Shown: in pieces, positions 1-8,383 of the stretch
How positions within the stretch are numbered: position 1 is the stretch's first letter
How the letters are laid out: every line of letters begins with the position of its first letter
From: Melioribacteraceae bacterium
GTDB taxonomy: Bacteria; Bacteroidota; Ignavibacteria; Ignavibacteriales; Melioribacteraceae
Direction of reading: 5' to 3'
NCBI GenBank assembly: GCA_030584085.1
Contig: CP129490.1
Coordinates: 2,203,511 to 2,267,510 of the forward strand
DNA: 64,000 nucleotides
Position numbers and translations under genes: made by a program
The notes under the pieces: model-generated
Told to the model about the DNA's origin: nothing
Databases searched by the model: none
What the model saw: only the letters and a program-made list of their open reading frames with translations

Positions 1-2903
1 CTATACCAAGGCGGGGCGATTGTAATATTCAAAACTCTTTCAGATGAACTCGGAATTCCAAAGCCACTGTATGCTCTAATTTTTAATTTGTAATCACCCG
101 GATCAAGATTTGTGAATGATGCGAAATTTTTATCAGTAAAAATCCAATTCTCATTAAAACCCTCCAACATATAACTGACTCTATTTTTTGAAGGTCTGGA
201 AAAGTGGAGCGAAGAGAATTCAAAAGAGATGTCATTTTGTGCATAAGATAAGTTTAACTGATCGATATCAAAGATGGATTTTTCGAGATTAATTTTACTT
301 TCTGAATTGAAAACTGATATGTCGGAAACATTAATATTGGAGATGACCGGAATTGGTTCACTTGTGTTTTCAGTACTTGGATAGAATGCTGTCAATCCAT
401 TAAAGGTACCGAATAAAATCTCGCCGTCTCTAGTTATAAGAGTTCCTCTTCCAAATCCACCGGTAACACCATCCTTACTGTCATAATTAGAAGTCGACCA
501 ACTTCCGTCTTCATGTTCAGATAATTTTGTGATTCCTCCTGTTGTGCTTATCCATAGACTTCCTTGAAAATCTTCGATCATTCCGTTTATTCCGGTATTT
601 GGCAAATCAGGAATTGAAGCGTTTGAAATGAATTTATTTTCCTCGGGCAAAAAACGATAAAAACCTGATGGAGTTACTGTTACCCACAATCGTCCTTTAC
701 TGTCTTCAAAAATAAAATCCGTCCCGAAGTTAGTTGAATTGTGAACATCAATCGGATACTGTTTAAACTTTCCATTAGTAAGATCATATCTAACAATACC
801 AAGGGAGTTTGCTGCGACCCACAAATCACTTGGATACTTTCTACTGCTTAAAGCAAAAGAAATACCATAGATATCGGGGACCACATTATTTTTTTCTTCA
901 ATAGCAATTTTAGATTTCAAATCATCTATTTTATCCGGATCTATTCTAATCAATTGAATTCCGTACCATTCAGGATTTGAGGGAGGTTGGACGTTGAAAT
1001 TATCATAAGAGTGACCAACATCGGTTTTGTAAAAAACAGTGTATTCACCTGGCTTGAGATTAACTGTATGGATGCTCAATCGGTTCTTATAACCGCCATC
1101 AGCATGAAATGTTTTTTTAATTTCGTCCATCACCCAAATCGATTCGCCGGATGAGTTTGTAATCCCGCCGAAATCAAATATTCCAACAGGGTGATTTCCT
1201 TCACCCATACAAATGACTAAAAAATCAGTTTCTTCTGTGATAGAAATTTTCTGAGAAAGTTCTACGGCTTCTCCTGCTTTCGTCATAGAAACAACAGCTT
1301 CATTTTCTTTAATAAAACTTTTTACATCGTTAATAAATTGTTCACTATATTTTCTATTCATTGTGGAAGGCAATTCTTCAAGCCTTTTAGTTTCTGTATT
1401 AAATATGTAGCCACCGATTGATGTTGAAAGCATTAGTTTATTTTTAGGAAGGTATTCCATCCTTCTTATAAATTCTCCACCACCAGTGTTCATATTTCCT
1501 TGAATAATTCTAAAAGTCTCTGTTTTCCCGTTTGTTAAATCATAGCTTGATATTTTGTGTATCGAGTTGGAAAACCATAGTTTTTTATTATCATCAATAA
1601 CAAAAGAATAAACATTAGCTGAATCCGTATAAATTGATGGGATCGGAATATTAACGCGGTCAATTGATTTTTCGATTAGATCTAATTTGAAAAACCCAAA
1701 CCTATCAGTAGAGATCAAGACTTCATTAGTATTGTTTTTATTTAGATTAGCACCTGAAGTGATAGGTCGTGCAGTTTGGTTTGGATTATCATTCGGGAAA
1801 GAATAATGTCTAAACGGTTTACGATTTGGATCAAACTTTAGAATTCCGTTACCTCCGGTTCCAACCCAATAAACACCAAACTTATCTATGAACTTATTGA
1901 AAGCGAATTTTCCGACACCTCTCTGATCAAGTTCACCACCTAGTTTAACTATCTCAAATTTTTCTGATGTACGATCAAATTTTACTAATCCATGTGGTAT
2001 AGAACATAATAGAAAATTTCCGTCTTCAAGTTCATTTATATTAAAGTAGAACGCTTCACCGGCAATTGACCTAAATCTATCCAGATCATTTTTATATTCG
2101 AAACTAAATGATTTCGGATTATACTCGATAAGAGTTTCTCTACCTGCAAGCCAAATAGCCCCGCCTCTATCTTCATAAATTTCGACTATGCCATCAGGAA
2201 CTTCATTCCCGGCAAAGTTAAACGGTTCAAAGAGATTACTACTTTCATTATAAAAGTATATTCCACTGTTAAATGTTGATACTAGTAAGTTTCCATTACG
2301 TAATTCACGTATGCCTATGGTAGGTGCAGAATAACTTTTTACAAGAGTATCAACCCCTTCCACTCTCATCATAACCGGGACTATCTGCCATTTTTTAAGC
2401 GAAACATTCCATCTTTGAACACTTCTGCCCTGGGTGGTAATCCAAAAGTTATTTTTAGAATCTACGAGTGTACGGAAGATTGCGACATCTTGTTGTAAAT
2501 TATTATTACCTTGATCAATAGGAAAAGTTGTAAAATTGTTTTCCCTTCTGTTCAGAACACTCATTGCTCCGGGTGTACCGATCCATAAATTACCTTCTGA
2601 GTCTTCTGCGATAGTTTGAATATTGCTCGATGGTAAGCTTGTCGAATCGTTAGGAATGTTTTTATAAATAACAAAATCATAACCATCATATCTATTCAAG
2701 CCATCTTGAGTGCCAAACCACATAAAACCATACTTATCTTGATAAATATTTTCAAATGGATTTAAACTGGAACTTGACAAACCCTCGGCTACAGATATAT
2801 TTTCATACAAGTAGTCATCCTGAGCTAACGTAATTAGATTGAAGGTAATAAGTAAAAAAAAGAGAGTTCTGATGAGATTGTTACGAAGATAGTTCTTATG
2901 CAT
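1..2903 (-). CDS. Two-component regulator propeller sensor protein (partial, C-terminus off the left edge)
   Basis: The reading frame stays open from an ATG at 2903 to the window edge (967 codons visible). It starts with a signal peptide ending near TLAQ, then carries many Reg_prop-type blades (for example WFGTQDGLNRYDG, LWIGTPG, YWVGTGGNGILKFDP, LWVAANSLGIVRYD, LWISTTGGITKL), as in periplasmic double seven-bladed propellers. A separate beta-rich stretch is inserted at about residues 530-650. A Y_Y_Y domain follows at about 905-966, ending in ITIAPPWY, which in this family comes just before a transmembrane helix. The cytoplasmic output domain (histidine kinase, SpoIIE phosphatase or similar) lies outside the window, so the output type is unknown. 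It sits 63 bp downstream of the SpoIIE phosphatase gene and could be the input of that signalling cluster. Confidence 0.88.
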   Translation of the reverse strand, partial: MHKNYLRNNLIRTLFFLLITFNLITLAQDDYLYENISVAEGLSSSSLNPFENIYQDKYGFMWFGTQDGLNRYDGYDFVIYKNIPNDSTSLPSSNIQTIAEDSEGNLWIGTPGAMSVLNRRENNFTTFPIDQGNNNLQQDVAIFRTLVDSKNNFWITTQGRSVQRWNVSLKKWQIVPVMMRVEGVDTLVKSYSAPTIGIRELRNGNLLVSTFNSGIYFYNESSNLFEPFNFAGNEVPDGIVEIYEDRGGAIWLAGRETLIEYNPKSFSFEYKNDLDRFRSIAGEAFYFNINELEDGNFLLCSIPHGLVKFDRTSEKFEIVKLGGELDQRGVGKFAFNKFIDKFGVYWVGTGGNGILKFDPNRKPFRHYSFPNDNPNQTARPITSGANLNKNNTNEVLISTDRFGFFKLDLIEKSIDRVNIPIPSIYTDSANVYSFVIDDNKKLWFSNSIHKISSYDLTNGKTETFRIIQGNMNTGGGEFIRRMEYLPKNKLMLSTSIGGYIFNTETKRLEELPSTMNRKYSEQFINDVKSFIKENEAVVSMTKAGEAVELSQKISITEETDFLVICMGEGNHPVGIFDFGGITNSSGESIWVMDEIKKTFHADGGYKNRLSIHTVNLKPGEYTVFYKTDVGHSYDNFNVQPPSNPEWYGIQLIRIDPDKIDDLKSKIAIEEKNNVVPDIYGISFALSSRKYPSDLWVAANSLGIVRYDLTNGKFKQYPIDVHNSTNFGTDFIFEDSKGRLWVTVTPSGFYRFLPEENKFISNASIPDLPNTGINGMIEDFQGSLWISTTGGITKLSEHEDGSWSTSNYDSKDGVTGGFGRGTLITRDGEILFGTFNGLTAFYPSTENTSEPIPVISNINVSDISVFNSESKINLEKSIFDIDQLNLSYAQNDISFEFSSLHFSRPSKNRVSYMLEGFNENWIFTDKNFASFTNLDPGDYKLKIRAYSGFGIPSSSERVLNITIAPPWY

Positions 2904-2927
2904 TACACCCTCACTTAAGTTTGAATC

Positions 2928-2952
2928 ATAAATGGAGATTGTGTCCATTTAT
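2928..2952 (-). promoter_or_regulatory. Inverted repeat between phosphatase and propeller genes
   Basis: A perfect 9-bp inverted repeat (ATAAATGGA, 7-nt gap, TCCATTTAT) lies in the short gap between the phosphatase stop at 2967 and the propeller start at 2903. It is AT-rich and has no T-run directly after the stem on the minus strand, so it is not a typical terminator. It could be an operator or an mRNA hairpin that lowers or uncouples expression of the downstream gene. Function is inferred only. Confidence 0.35.
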
Positions 2953-2966
2953 CAAATAATTTTTTT

Positions 2967-4583
2967 TTAACTTTTTCTTATAAGATAAAGTGCTGTAATA
3001 TCGTCGCTTTGGGGTGTATCTTTTGTGAAGCTTCGAACATCGGCAACAAGTTCATTTATAAATTTTTCTGCATCGTGAAAGCAGTTATCTATACAAAATT
3101 TTTCCAAACGCTCATCTGAGTATTCTTCATCGTTTTCATTCATTGCTTCGGGAATTCCATCGGTGAACATTAATATTCTTTCACCTTTTTCAATTCTTCG
3201 TTTCTCGGATTTGAAAGGCAAACCCATGTCGAACATACCGAGAGCAATTCCACCGGCTTCTATTTTTTCAAGAACCTTATTTTTTCTTAAGTGAAGTGAA
3301 GGATTATGCCCGGCGTTTATAATATCCAGTTCGCCGGTTGAGGGGTTAAGGATGGAGATAAAACATGTTATAAATTTATCGGCTGTGGAAGATTGGTAAA
3401 TAAGTTTGTTAAGTTTTACTGCAAGATCATCTAAGGATATTTCTGTTTCTAGATATGCATGAAGCGAAGCACTAAGTGAACTGACTAGCAGCGATGCCGG
3501 GACACCTTTACCCGCAACGTCGGCCATTACCATTGCAACATTACCATTCGGAAGAACTCTGCAATCGTAATAATCTCCACCAACTTCTTTTGACGAAATA
3601 TTTACACCGGCAATTTCGTAATCGTCAATTACCGGCAAAGTTTCAGGAATAATTTTCTTTTGAATTGTTGAAGCTACCGACAATTCTTTCTTTATAGTTT
3701 CGTTCTCCAGAGCTTCTTTATGAAGTTCTTTGTTTTCAACAGCACTGTGGACTTGTCGTGCAAATGCGGTTAATAGTATTTCGTCTGTGTCATCAAACTT
3801 AGCATTACCATCTCGGCTTTCTTTGTCAACTAAAGTTACGATATAGCTGTAACCTCTATAGTCAACTTGTGTCTCAATTTTATCTTTTGATTTAAGTGTT
3901 TCGGCAACATTGATTGTATTCGGAAGACGAAGTGTTGCGATTACTTTTTCATCACGAATAATTCTCATGATTCCCTTTGATGCATTAGTTAATGCAACCG
4001 CTCTCTCCAAAGCTAATTCAAGAAGCTGTGTATTATTCTCCAGTTTAGATATCTCGATACCTGTATCCACCAGGCTATTTAATTGCAGAACTTTATGGTT
4101 AAGTGAGAAGATTAAATTCTTCTCGCGAACTCTTGCAAGATGGGATTGATAAGCATTATCAAGTAAACGAGTAAAAATTTGAAGTGTTATTGCATCAAGT
4201 GAATTAAACTCCGTATTATCAATTTTTCTACCGACAATTATTCCAAAGAAAGAATTATCAATACATCTTAAAGTCGAATAAACTTTATAGTCCAACTCCA
4301 TTGCATAGTTTATGTAAAGTGTTTCTGAAATTTTTAAATTGGATGTGTATGATTGGCTTTCAACTTTTTGGATATACAAATTAATCCACTCTTCATCTTC
4401 GCTGGATTTATGAAACAAATTAATATCGGATACTAGTAAATTGCCTCTCAATAAATGAACAAAATTCTTCCCAATATCAGTAAGACTTCTGGAATTGGAA
4501 AGAATTCTAAAGCCTTCCTGGAAAGAATTTACTTGAAGCGAAAGCCGATCAAGCAGAGCGTTATAACTTTCGGATTCAGTCAT
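2967..4583 (-). CDS. PP2C-type SpoIIE/RsbU serine phosphatase with N-terminal GAF-like sensor region
   Basis: The C-terminal third (about residues 305-538) is a PP2C/SpoIIE phosphatase: GGDYYD, DVAGKGVPASLL, INAGHNPSL, MFTDGIPEA and QSDDITALYL supply the metal-binding aspartates. The N-terminal half looks GAF-like and is joined to the phosphatase by a helical linker (about 280-310). In partner-switching systems such enzymes dephosphorylate a STAS-domain antagonist. The STAS gene is directly upstream (9 nt from its stop to this ATG) and an RsbW-like kinase precedes that, which strongly suggests one pathway. ATG at 4583 is preferred over an in-frame TTG at 4586. No transmembrane segment is evident, so it is probably cytoplasmic. 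Confidence 0.93.
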   Translation of the reverse strand: MTESESYNALLDRLSLQVNSFQEGFRILSNSRSLTDIGKNFVHLLRGNLLVSDINLFHKSSEDEEWINLYIQKVESQSYTSNLKISETLYINYAMELDYKVYSTLRCIDNSFFGIIVGRKIDNTEFNSLDAITLQIFTRLLDNAYQSHLARVREKNLIFSLNHKVLQLNSLVDTGIEISKLENNTQLLELALERAVALTNASKGIMRIIRDEKVIATLRLPNTINVAETLKSKDKIETQVDYRGYSYIVTLVDKESRDGNAKFDDTDEILLTAFARQVHSAVENKELHKEALENETIKKELSVASTIQKKIIPETLPVIDDYEIAGVNISSKEVGGDYYDCRVLPNGNVAMVMADVAGKGVPASLLVSSLSASLHAYLETEISLDDLAVKLNKLIYQSSTADKFITCFISILNPSTGELDIINAGHNPSLHLRKNKVLEKIEAGGIALGMFDMGLPFKSEKRRIEKGERILMFTDGIPEAMNENDEEYSDERLEKFCIDNCFHDAEKFINELVADVRSFTKDTPQSDDITALYLIRKS

Positions 4584-4592
4584 CAATATTTA

Positions 4593-4955
4593 TTAACTGG
4601 CTTTATTATTTGTTAATAGTTGAATTCCATCTTCAACGCTTTGCGCTTTCTCAGCATAATGGAAGAGTCCCATTATTGTAAATGTTTTATCAACCGAAGG
4701 ATCGAGATTTGTAAAGACCAACTTACCGCTTGAATCATTCAACTTTTCTATTACTTCGATAAGAAATGAAATTCCTATAGAATTAACGACTTTAGATTCA
4801 GCAAGATTGAGCACATAATTATTCAAACCATTTTGATGATGTGAATTAAACTCATCTACTATTTTTTGTCCCCCGAGGTTATTTACATAACCGGAAGTAC
4901 TAATTACTACACAATCATTTTTAACTTCCGAGTTTAACTTAAATTCAGAAACCAT
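4593..4955 (-). CDS. STAS-domain anti-sigma factor antagonist
   Basis: This 120-residue single-domain protein fits the STAS/SpoIIAA-RsbV family. It has the beta-alpha fold pattern with a conserved loop ending in VVNSIGISFLIEV; the Ser in this loop (about residue 66) matches the position phosphorylated by the partner kinase. The phosphorylatable form would be reset by the phosphatase encoded immediately downstream, and its partner is probably the RsbW-like kinase ending 11 nt upstream. A clear Shine-Dalgarno sequence (AGAGGAG) precedes the ATG at 4955. No sigma factor lies nearby, so the final target (sigma factor or other effector) is not shown by this window. Confidence 0.92.
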   Translation of the reverse strand: MVSEFKLNSEVKNDCVVISTSGYVNNLGGQKIVDEFNSHHQNGLNNYVLNLAESKVVNSIGISFLIEVIEKLNDSSGKLVFTNLDPSVDKTFTIMGLFHYAEKAQSVEDGIQLLTNNKAS

Positions 4956-4966
4956 ATTATCTCCTC

Positions 4967-5383
4967 TTAGACTAAATTTTTAATAATTGTAATTTTTGTA
5001 CCATTGTTACCGGATTCGATTATGAAATCATCGGACATTGATTTCATAAGCTTTAAACCCCAGCCGCGCTTGTTGCTGCTGTGAATTTTAGAACCAATTT
5101 CCGGATCGGCTACTTTTTCAGGCTCGAATCCTTTACCGTAATCAGTTACAAGGATTATCAGTTTCTCCTTTGTCATGGTAAACTCAACATTTACATAAGG
5201 ATTTTCTTCACCAGAATGTTCAAGACCATTAATGATTGCTTCTGTTACAAGTATTCTTGCTTCACCAATCTTATCATCCGATATACCGAGATGACCTCCC
5301 ATTCTTTCAAGACCTTCTAATGCAACAAGTTCAATGTCAGGAATCTTTGGAAGTTTAATTTCCAGTTTGATGTTTTTGTCCAT
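4967..5383 (-). CDS. RsbW/SpoIIAB-like ATP-binding serine kinase / anti-sigma regulator
   Basis: A 138-residue HATPase_c_2 protein. The N box is at [18 protein letters not shown] (about residues 40-58). The G1 box is [11 protein letters not shown] and the G2-like glycine segment is [12 protein letters not shown]. Members of this GHKL family phosphorylate a STAS antagonist and bind either it or a sigma factor. It is the first gene of the minus-strand cluster kinase - STAS - phosphatase - propeller sensor, with 11 nt before the STAS gene. The 248-nt region upstream separates it from the divergent gene at 5632; I could not identify a convincing promoter for this strand there. Confidence 0.92.
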   Translation of the reverse strand: MDKNIKLEIKLPKIPDIELVALEGLERMGGHLGISDDKIGEARILVTEAIINGLEHSGEENPYVNVEFTMTKEKLIILVTDYGKGFEPEKVADPEIGSKIHSSNKRGWGLKLMKSMSDDFIIESGNNGTKITIIKNLV

Positions 5384-5573
5384 GTGTCAACCTATATTAG
5401 TTTAGGTATTTAATTCACTAAATGAAGATTATCTATGAAAGTTAACTATTTCCGACTTGATATCCACATATTTAATTACAAAATAATATCTCAGAAAGGC
5501 ATCTCAATGTCTTTTAATTTTCTGCTCTTTTGCAAATATGATCTTTCAAATAAAAATTTAATGAAGTTCATAC

Positions 5574-5604
5574 TTTCTAAAACAAATTATTACTCTTATC
5601 TTTG
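5574..5604 (+). promoter_or_regulatory. Bacteroidota-type promoter
   Basis: A -33-like TTTC at 5574-5577 is followed after 19 nt by TATCTTTG at 5597-5604, matching TAnnTTTG. This is the Bacteroidota primary-sigma consensus apart from one base in the -33 element. The ATG at 5632 is 27 nt downstream, a sensible leader length. Confidence 0.5.
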
Positions 5605-5631
5605 TGCTCATTAATTATAGAGAATGTTAAT

Positions 5632-6078
5632 ATGAAGAAACTATTATTGTTACTCGTAATTTTTATATGTCTAAATGCACAGTCCGAAGATGAATGGGAG
5701 TTGATAACTCGATCCGGTCATTCTGTCACTTATATGGAGAAACGTGATCTTAGCGGGTTTAAAGGAAACGATGTTTATGTTTGGGTGATGGAAAAACATA
5801 ATCCCCCGATTATTATTGAATCAGTTGATGGAAGAATTTATAAAACGAAAACATATTATCTATTCAGTAAGGAATATCAGCGTTACAGTATGATACAAAT
5901 AATTTACTACGATGAAAAAGATAATGTACTTAAAAGTTTTGATTACAGCAGAAAGACAGATATTCCTACATACAAATATAACTTTCCAATTATGCGTGGT
6001 TCCACCGAAGAAGTCATCTTCCAAAAAATTGTTAAGCTAACCGGGGATGTTAAGAAGGAAACAAATGAAATACAGTAG
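5632..6078 (+). CDS. Small secreted protein of unknown function
   Basis: I do not recognise this 148-residue protein. It begins with a short positively charged, Leu-rich signal peptide (MKKLLLLLVIFICLNAQS), so it is probably periplasmic or outer-membrane associated; there is no lipobox cysteine at the expected place. The mature part is beta-rich and polar. ATG at 5632 is chosen because the signal peptide starts there; the frame extends upstream to a TTG at 5602, but that codon overlaps the predicted -7 element. Its 3' end overlaps the SET-domain gene by 14 nt, so the two are co-transcribed and probably translationally coupled. Confidence 0.75.
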   Translation: MKKLLLLLVIFICLNAQSEDEWELITRSGHSVTYMEKRDLSGFKGNDVYVWVMEKHNPPIIIESVDGRIYKTKTYYLFSKEYQRYSMIQIIYYDEKDNVLKSFDYSRKTDIPTYKYNFPIMRGSTEEVIFQKIVKLTGDVKKETNEIQ

Positions 6079-6490
6079 AAATTGGGAAAATTGTGTTGAA
6101 GTTCGTGACTCACAAATTCACGGTAAAGGTATTTTCGCAGCTTCTTTTATTCCCAAAGGTGAATTAATATTAGTGATTGAAGGCGAAGTTATTGACGGTA
6201 ACGAATGCGAACGCCGTGAGGAAGAAGAGAACAATGTTTATATTTTTTGGAATGGCGATGAATGCTACATCGATACAAATAAATTCGGTAAGATTAGATA
6301 TATAAATCATGATTGCGACCCTAACTGTGAAGTTCTGGATAGAGATGAAGAATCATTAAACTTAGTTTCGGCTAGAGATATTTATCCGGAAGAAGAAATT
6401 ACAATTGATTATGGGTATGATGAAATTTACGAAGATTGTACTTGCAGAACATGCTTGTTAGATTCACAAAAGAATAGCAAAGCATCATAG
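6065..6490 (+). CDS. SET-domain protein lysine methyltransferase
   Basis: A compact 141-residue SET protein. Visible motifs: HGKGIF near residues 19-24 (AdoMet-binding GxG), NHDCDPNC at 81-88 (the conserved NHxCxPN pocket), EEITIDYGY at 110-118 with the catalytic Tyr region, and a post-SET CTCRTC at 125-130. Cys84 together with the three post-SET cysteines could form the usual zinc site. SET enzymes transfer methyl groups from AdoMet to lysines of proteins; the bacterial substrate is unknown. ATG at 6065 is preferred over 6047 because AAGAAGGA lies at the right distance before it. It overlaps the preceding gene by 14 nt and the convergent mtgA by 6 nt. Confidence 0.9.
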   Translation: MKYSRNWENCVEVRDSQIHGKGIFAASFIPKGELILVIEGEVIDGNECERREEEENNVYIFWNGDECYIDTNKFGKIRYINHDCDPNCEVLDRDEESLNLVSARDIYPEEEITIDYGYDEIYEDCTCRTCLLDSQKNSKAS

Positions 6491-7186
6491 TTCATTTTTC
6501 AACATTTCCCTACCGCCTATATTATTCATCTGTCTCATTATATCTTCACGCCGATTTATCATATAATGTGAAGGTCTAGCCGGATTCCTCACCAACGGTT
6601 TAGGTAGGACCGTCGCTAATAATGCCGCTTCAGCTTGATTTATTTTCTCCGAAGATTTTCTGAAATACAACTGTGAAGCGGCTTCGACACCATAAACATC
6701 TTTACCAAGTTCACATACGTTTATATATACTTCTAGAATTCTTTTCTTACTCCAAAGCAATTCAATTAAAAGTGTAAAGTATGCTTCAAATCCTTTACGA
6801 ATGTATGATTGATCTTCCCAAAGAAAAAGATTCTTGGCAGTCTGCTGAGAAATTGTGCTCGCACCTCTGAACCTTCTGCCTCTTTCGATATCATCCATTG
6901 CTTTTTGTATTTGTTTGAAATCGAAGCCGCTATGGCCAAAAAAAGCTTGATCTTCTGAAGCAATAACAGCAAGAGGAAAATACAAAGAAGCTTTGTCTAA
7001 ACTTTTCCACTCATATTCATAATCATTCACCGAAACAAATAGATTGTGTGTGGATTTAGCTTGAATGAAAGCTGTAGTCGGAGGATTGAACCAATAAAAT
7101 ATGAAAACAATAATTGTTGATAAAATGATAAATGTAAGTATTGTGGAAAACAAAAATAAAATTAGATTCTTAATTATTTTTTTCAT
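6485..7186 (-). CDS. mtgA: Monofunctional biosynthetic peptidoglycan transglycosylase
   Basis: A GT51 glycosyltransferase that polymerises lipid II into glycan strands at the outer face of the inner membrane. One N-terminal membrane helix (about residues 8-32) anchors it. The GT51 motifs are present in order: ASEDQAFFGHSGFDF with the catalytic Glu, RGASTISQQTAKNL, KKRILEVYINVCELG and GVEAASQLYF. There is no penicillin-binding transpeptidase domain, and the 233-residue length is normal for MtgA. It is the last gene of a minus-strand group and starts 10 nt after the upstream lipoprotein gene. Confidence 0.95.
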   Translation of the reverse strand: MKKIIKNLILFLFSTILTFIILSTIIVFIFYWFNPPTTAFIQAKSTHNLFVSVNDYEYEWKSLDKASLYFPLAVIASEDQAFFGHSGFDFKQIQKAMDDIERGRRFRGASTISQQTAKNLFLWEDQSYIRKGFEAYFTLLIELLWSKKRILEVYINVCELGKDVYGVEAASQLYFRKSSEKINQAEAALLATVLPKPLVRNPARPSHYMINRREDIMRQMNNIGGREMLKNEL

Positions 7187-7196
7187 CTTTCAAATT

Positions 7197-7679
7197 TTAT
7201 AAATAACCACCAGTTGGTTTTGGAAGTGCTTTATACTCAGGTGATTCAATAATTATCTTCATAATAAAATATGAGAGTTTTTTAATTTTCGTCTCGTTGT
7301 CAGACTTGCCTATTGGTGAAAACCATTTTACGGTATGATCCCAATCTTCATATTTAATTCTTAACATCTGCTCACCCGGTGATGGTTCTTGCTCAAAATC
7401 CACCGTGGATTCAATCGATTCAGGCAAATCAAAAAATCCGATCTCATTAGCTACTGCTAAAATTTGATGTTTTTGTTCAATTGAAAAAGCAAAACTTGTA
7501 TCGGCAACTCCGTCTTGCACCAAATCTTTCTTCAAGTAATTTTCAAAAGTGTTTACTTCGTCTTTATATTCAAATTTCATATGCACCATTAAGTCAATAT
7601 CCTCCTGGCCGCAGTTACAAGAACAATTTATTAATACAAAACTTAAAACCAGAATTGTGATTATTGTAAAATATTTCAT
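7197..7679 (-). CDS. Putative lipoprotein of unknown function
   Basis: A 160-residue protein with a lipoprotein signal: hydrophobic core, then VLINC with the acceptor Cys at position 19, followed by a CNC pair that adds two more cysteines right after the lipidation site. The rest is polar and lacks a family I recognise. It lies between the LysE-type transporter and mtgA on the minus strand, with 10 nt to mtgA; that position hints at co-expression but not at a function. A Cys-rich N-terminus of this kind could also bind metal, but nothing else supports that. Confidence 0.72.
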   Translation of the reverse strand: MKYFTIITILVLSFVLINCSCNCGQEDIDLMVHMKFEYKDEVNTFENYLKKDLVQDGVADTSFAFSIEQKHQILAVANEIGFFDLPESIESTVDFEQEPSPGEQMLRIKYEDWDHTVKWFSPIGKSDNETKIKKLSYFIMKIIIESPEYKALPKPTGGYL

Positions 7680-7756
7680 GATTATCCCATTTCTTTTTAT
7701 TAATCAATAGAATATATAAAAGAAGTTGTATTTATTCATATTTCCAAATAGATTTT

Positions 7757-8383
7757 TTATAGATTGATTAAAACAATTGCATCATACAATAAAATCATTC
7801 CGAATAGAATTAATAGCAAACCCATAAACTTGATTATAAAAATATATTTAGTGCTACCGAAGAATACTTTGAATCTTGTACCAATAAATACAATTATAAC
7901 TTTAACACCGACTAAGAAGAAGTAAAAAGTAAATAGAAATGTTATGCTGTTAATTAAGGAATAATTAAAGGAAGTAATTAAAATCGGTCCTCCGATTGTA
8001 ATCCAAAAAATATACGGATTCGGATTTGTATAATTTGTAATCACTCCTTTTTTGAATGAAGAATTATTCGTTTTGAATTCACTCATTACAACATGTTTTA
8101 TTTTTATATTCTCGTAACCAAGATAAAATAGATATAGTGCCCCGATAACTGAAATAACAATTAACAATAAATTTATGTTTTGTAATTTAGAAACTATAAA
8201 AATAGATCCGACGATTATAGGTAAATCTGTAATTAACGGAACGAAAGCTACAAACAAACCGGCTCGCGTTCCGGACTTAAGAGTTTCAGAAATCGTTAAT
8301 GCCATAAGCGGTCCCGGCGAAATACCGGCTGAAAATCCAAGAGTAATACCGGCTAGCAGCATCGGGAAAAAATCATAACTCAT
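7757..8383 (-). CDS. LysE/RhtB-family amino acid exporter
   Basis: A 208-residue inner-membrane protein with about six hydrophobic helices. The N-terminal segment LGFSAGISPGPLMALTISETL carries the LysE/RhtB hallmark (GxxPGP followed by a conserved helix), and YLFYLGYENIK and NPNPYIFWITIGGPILI match the middle of the family. Such proteins export amino acids or related small molecules; the substrate cannot be read from the sequence. Its start overlaps the end of the M14 carboxypeptidase gene by 11 nt, so the two are translationally coupled. Linking it to peptide breakdown (export of released amino acids) would be inference. Confidence 0.9.
   Translation of the reverse strand: MSYDFFPMLLAGITLGFSAGISPGPLMALTISETLKSGTRAGLFVAFVPLITDLPIIVGSIFIVSKLQNINLLLIVISVIGALYLFYLGYENIKIKHVVMSEFKTNNSSFKKGVITNYTNPNPYIFWITIGGPILITSFNYSLINSITFLFTFYFFLVGVKVIIVFIGTRFKVFFGSTKYIFIIKFMGLLLILFGMILLYDAIVLINL

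Noticed and set aside
2930-2966. Possible terminator after the phosphatase gene
   Set aside because: The inverted repeat is AT-rich and not followed by a T-run on the minus strand, so it is listed only as a possible regulatory site.
3910-4149. Open frame on the plus strand inside the phosphatase gene
   Set aside because: It is a shadow of the minus-strand gene, with no ribosome binding site and no recognisable protein.
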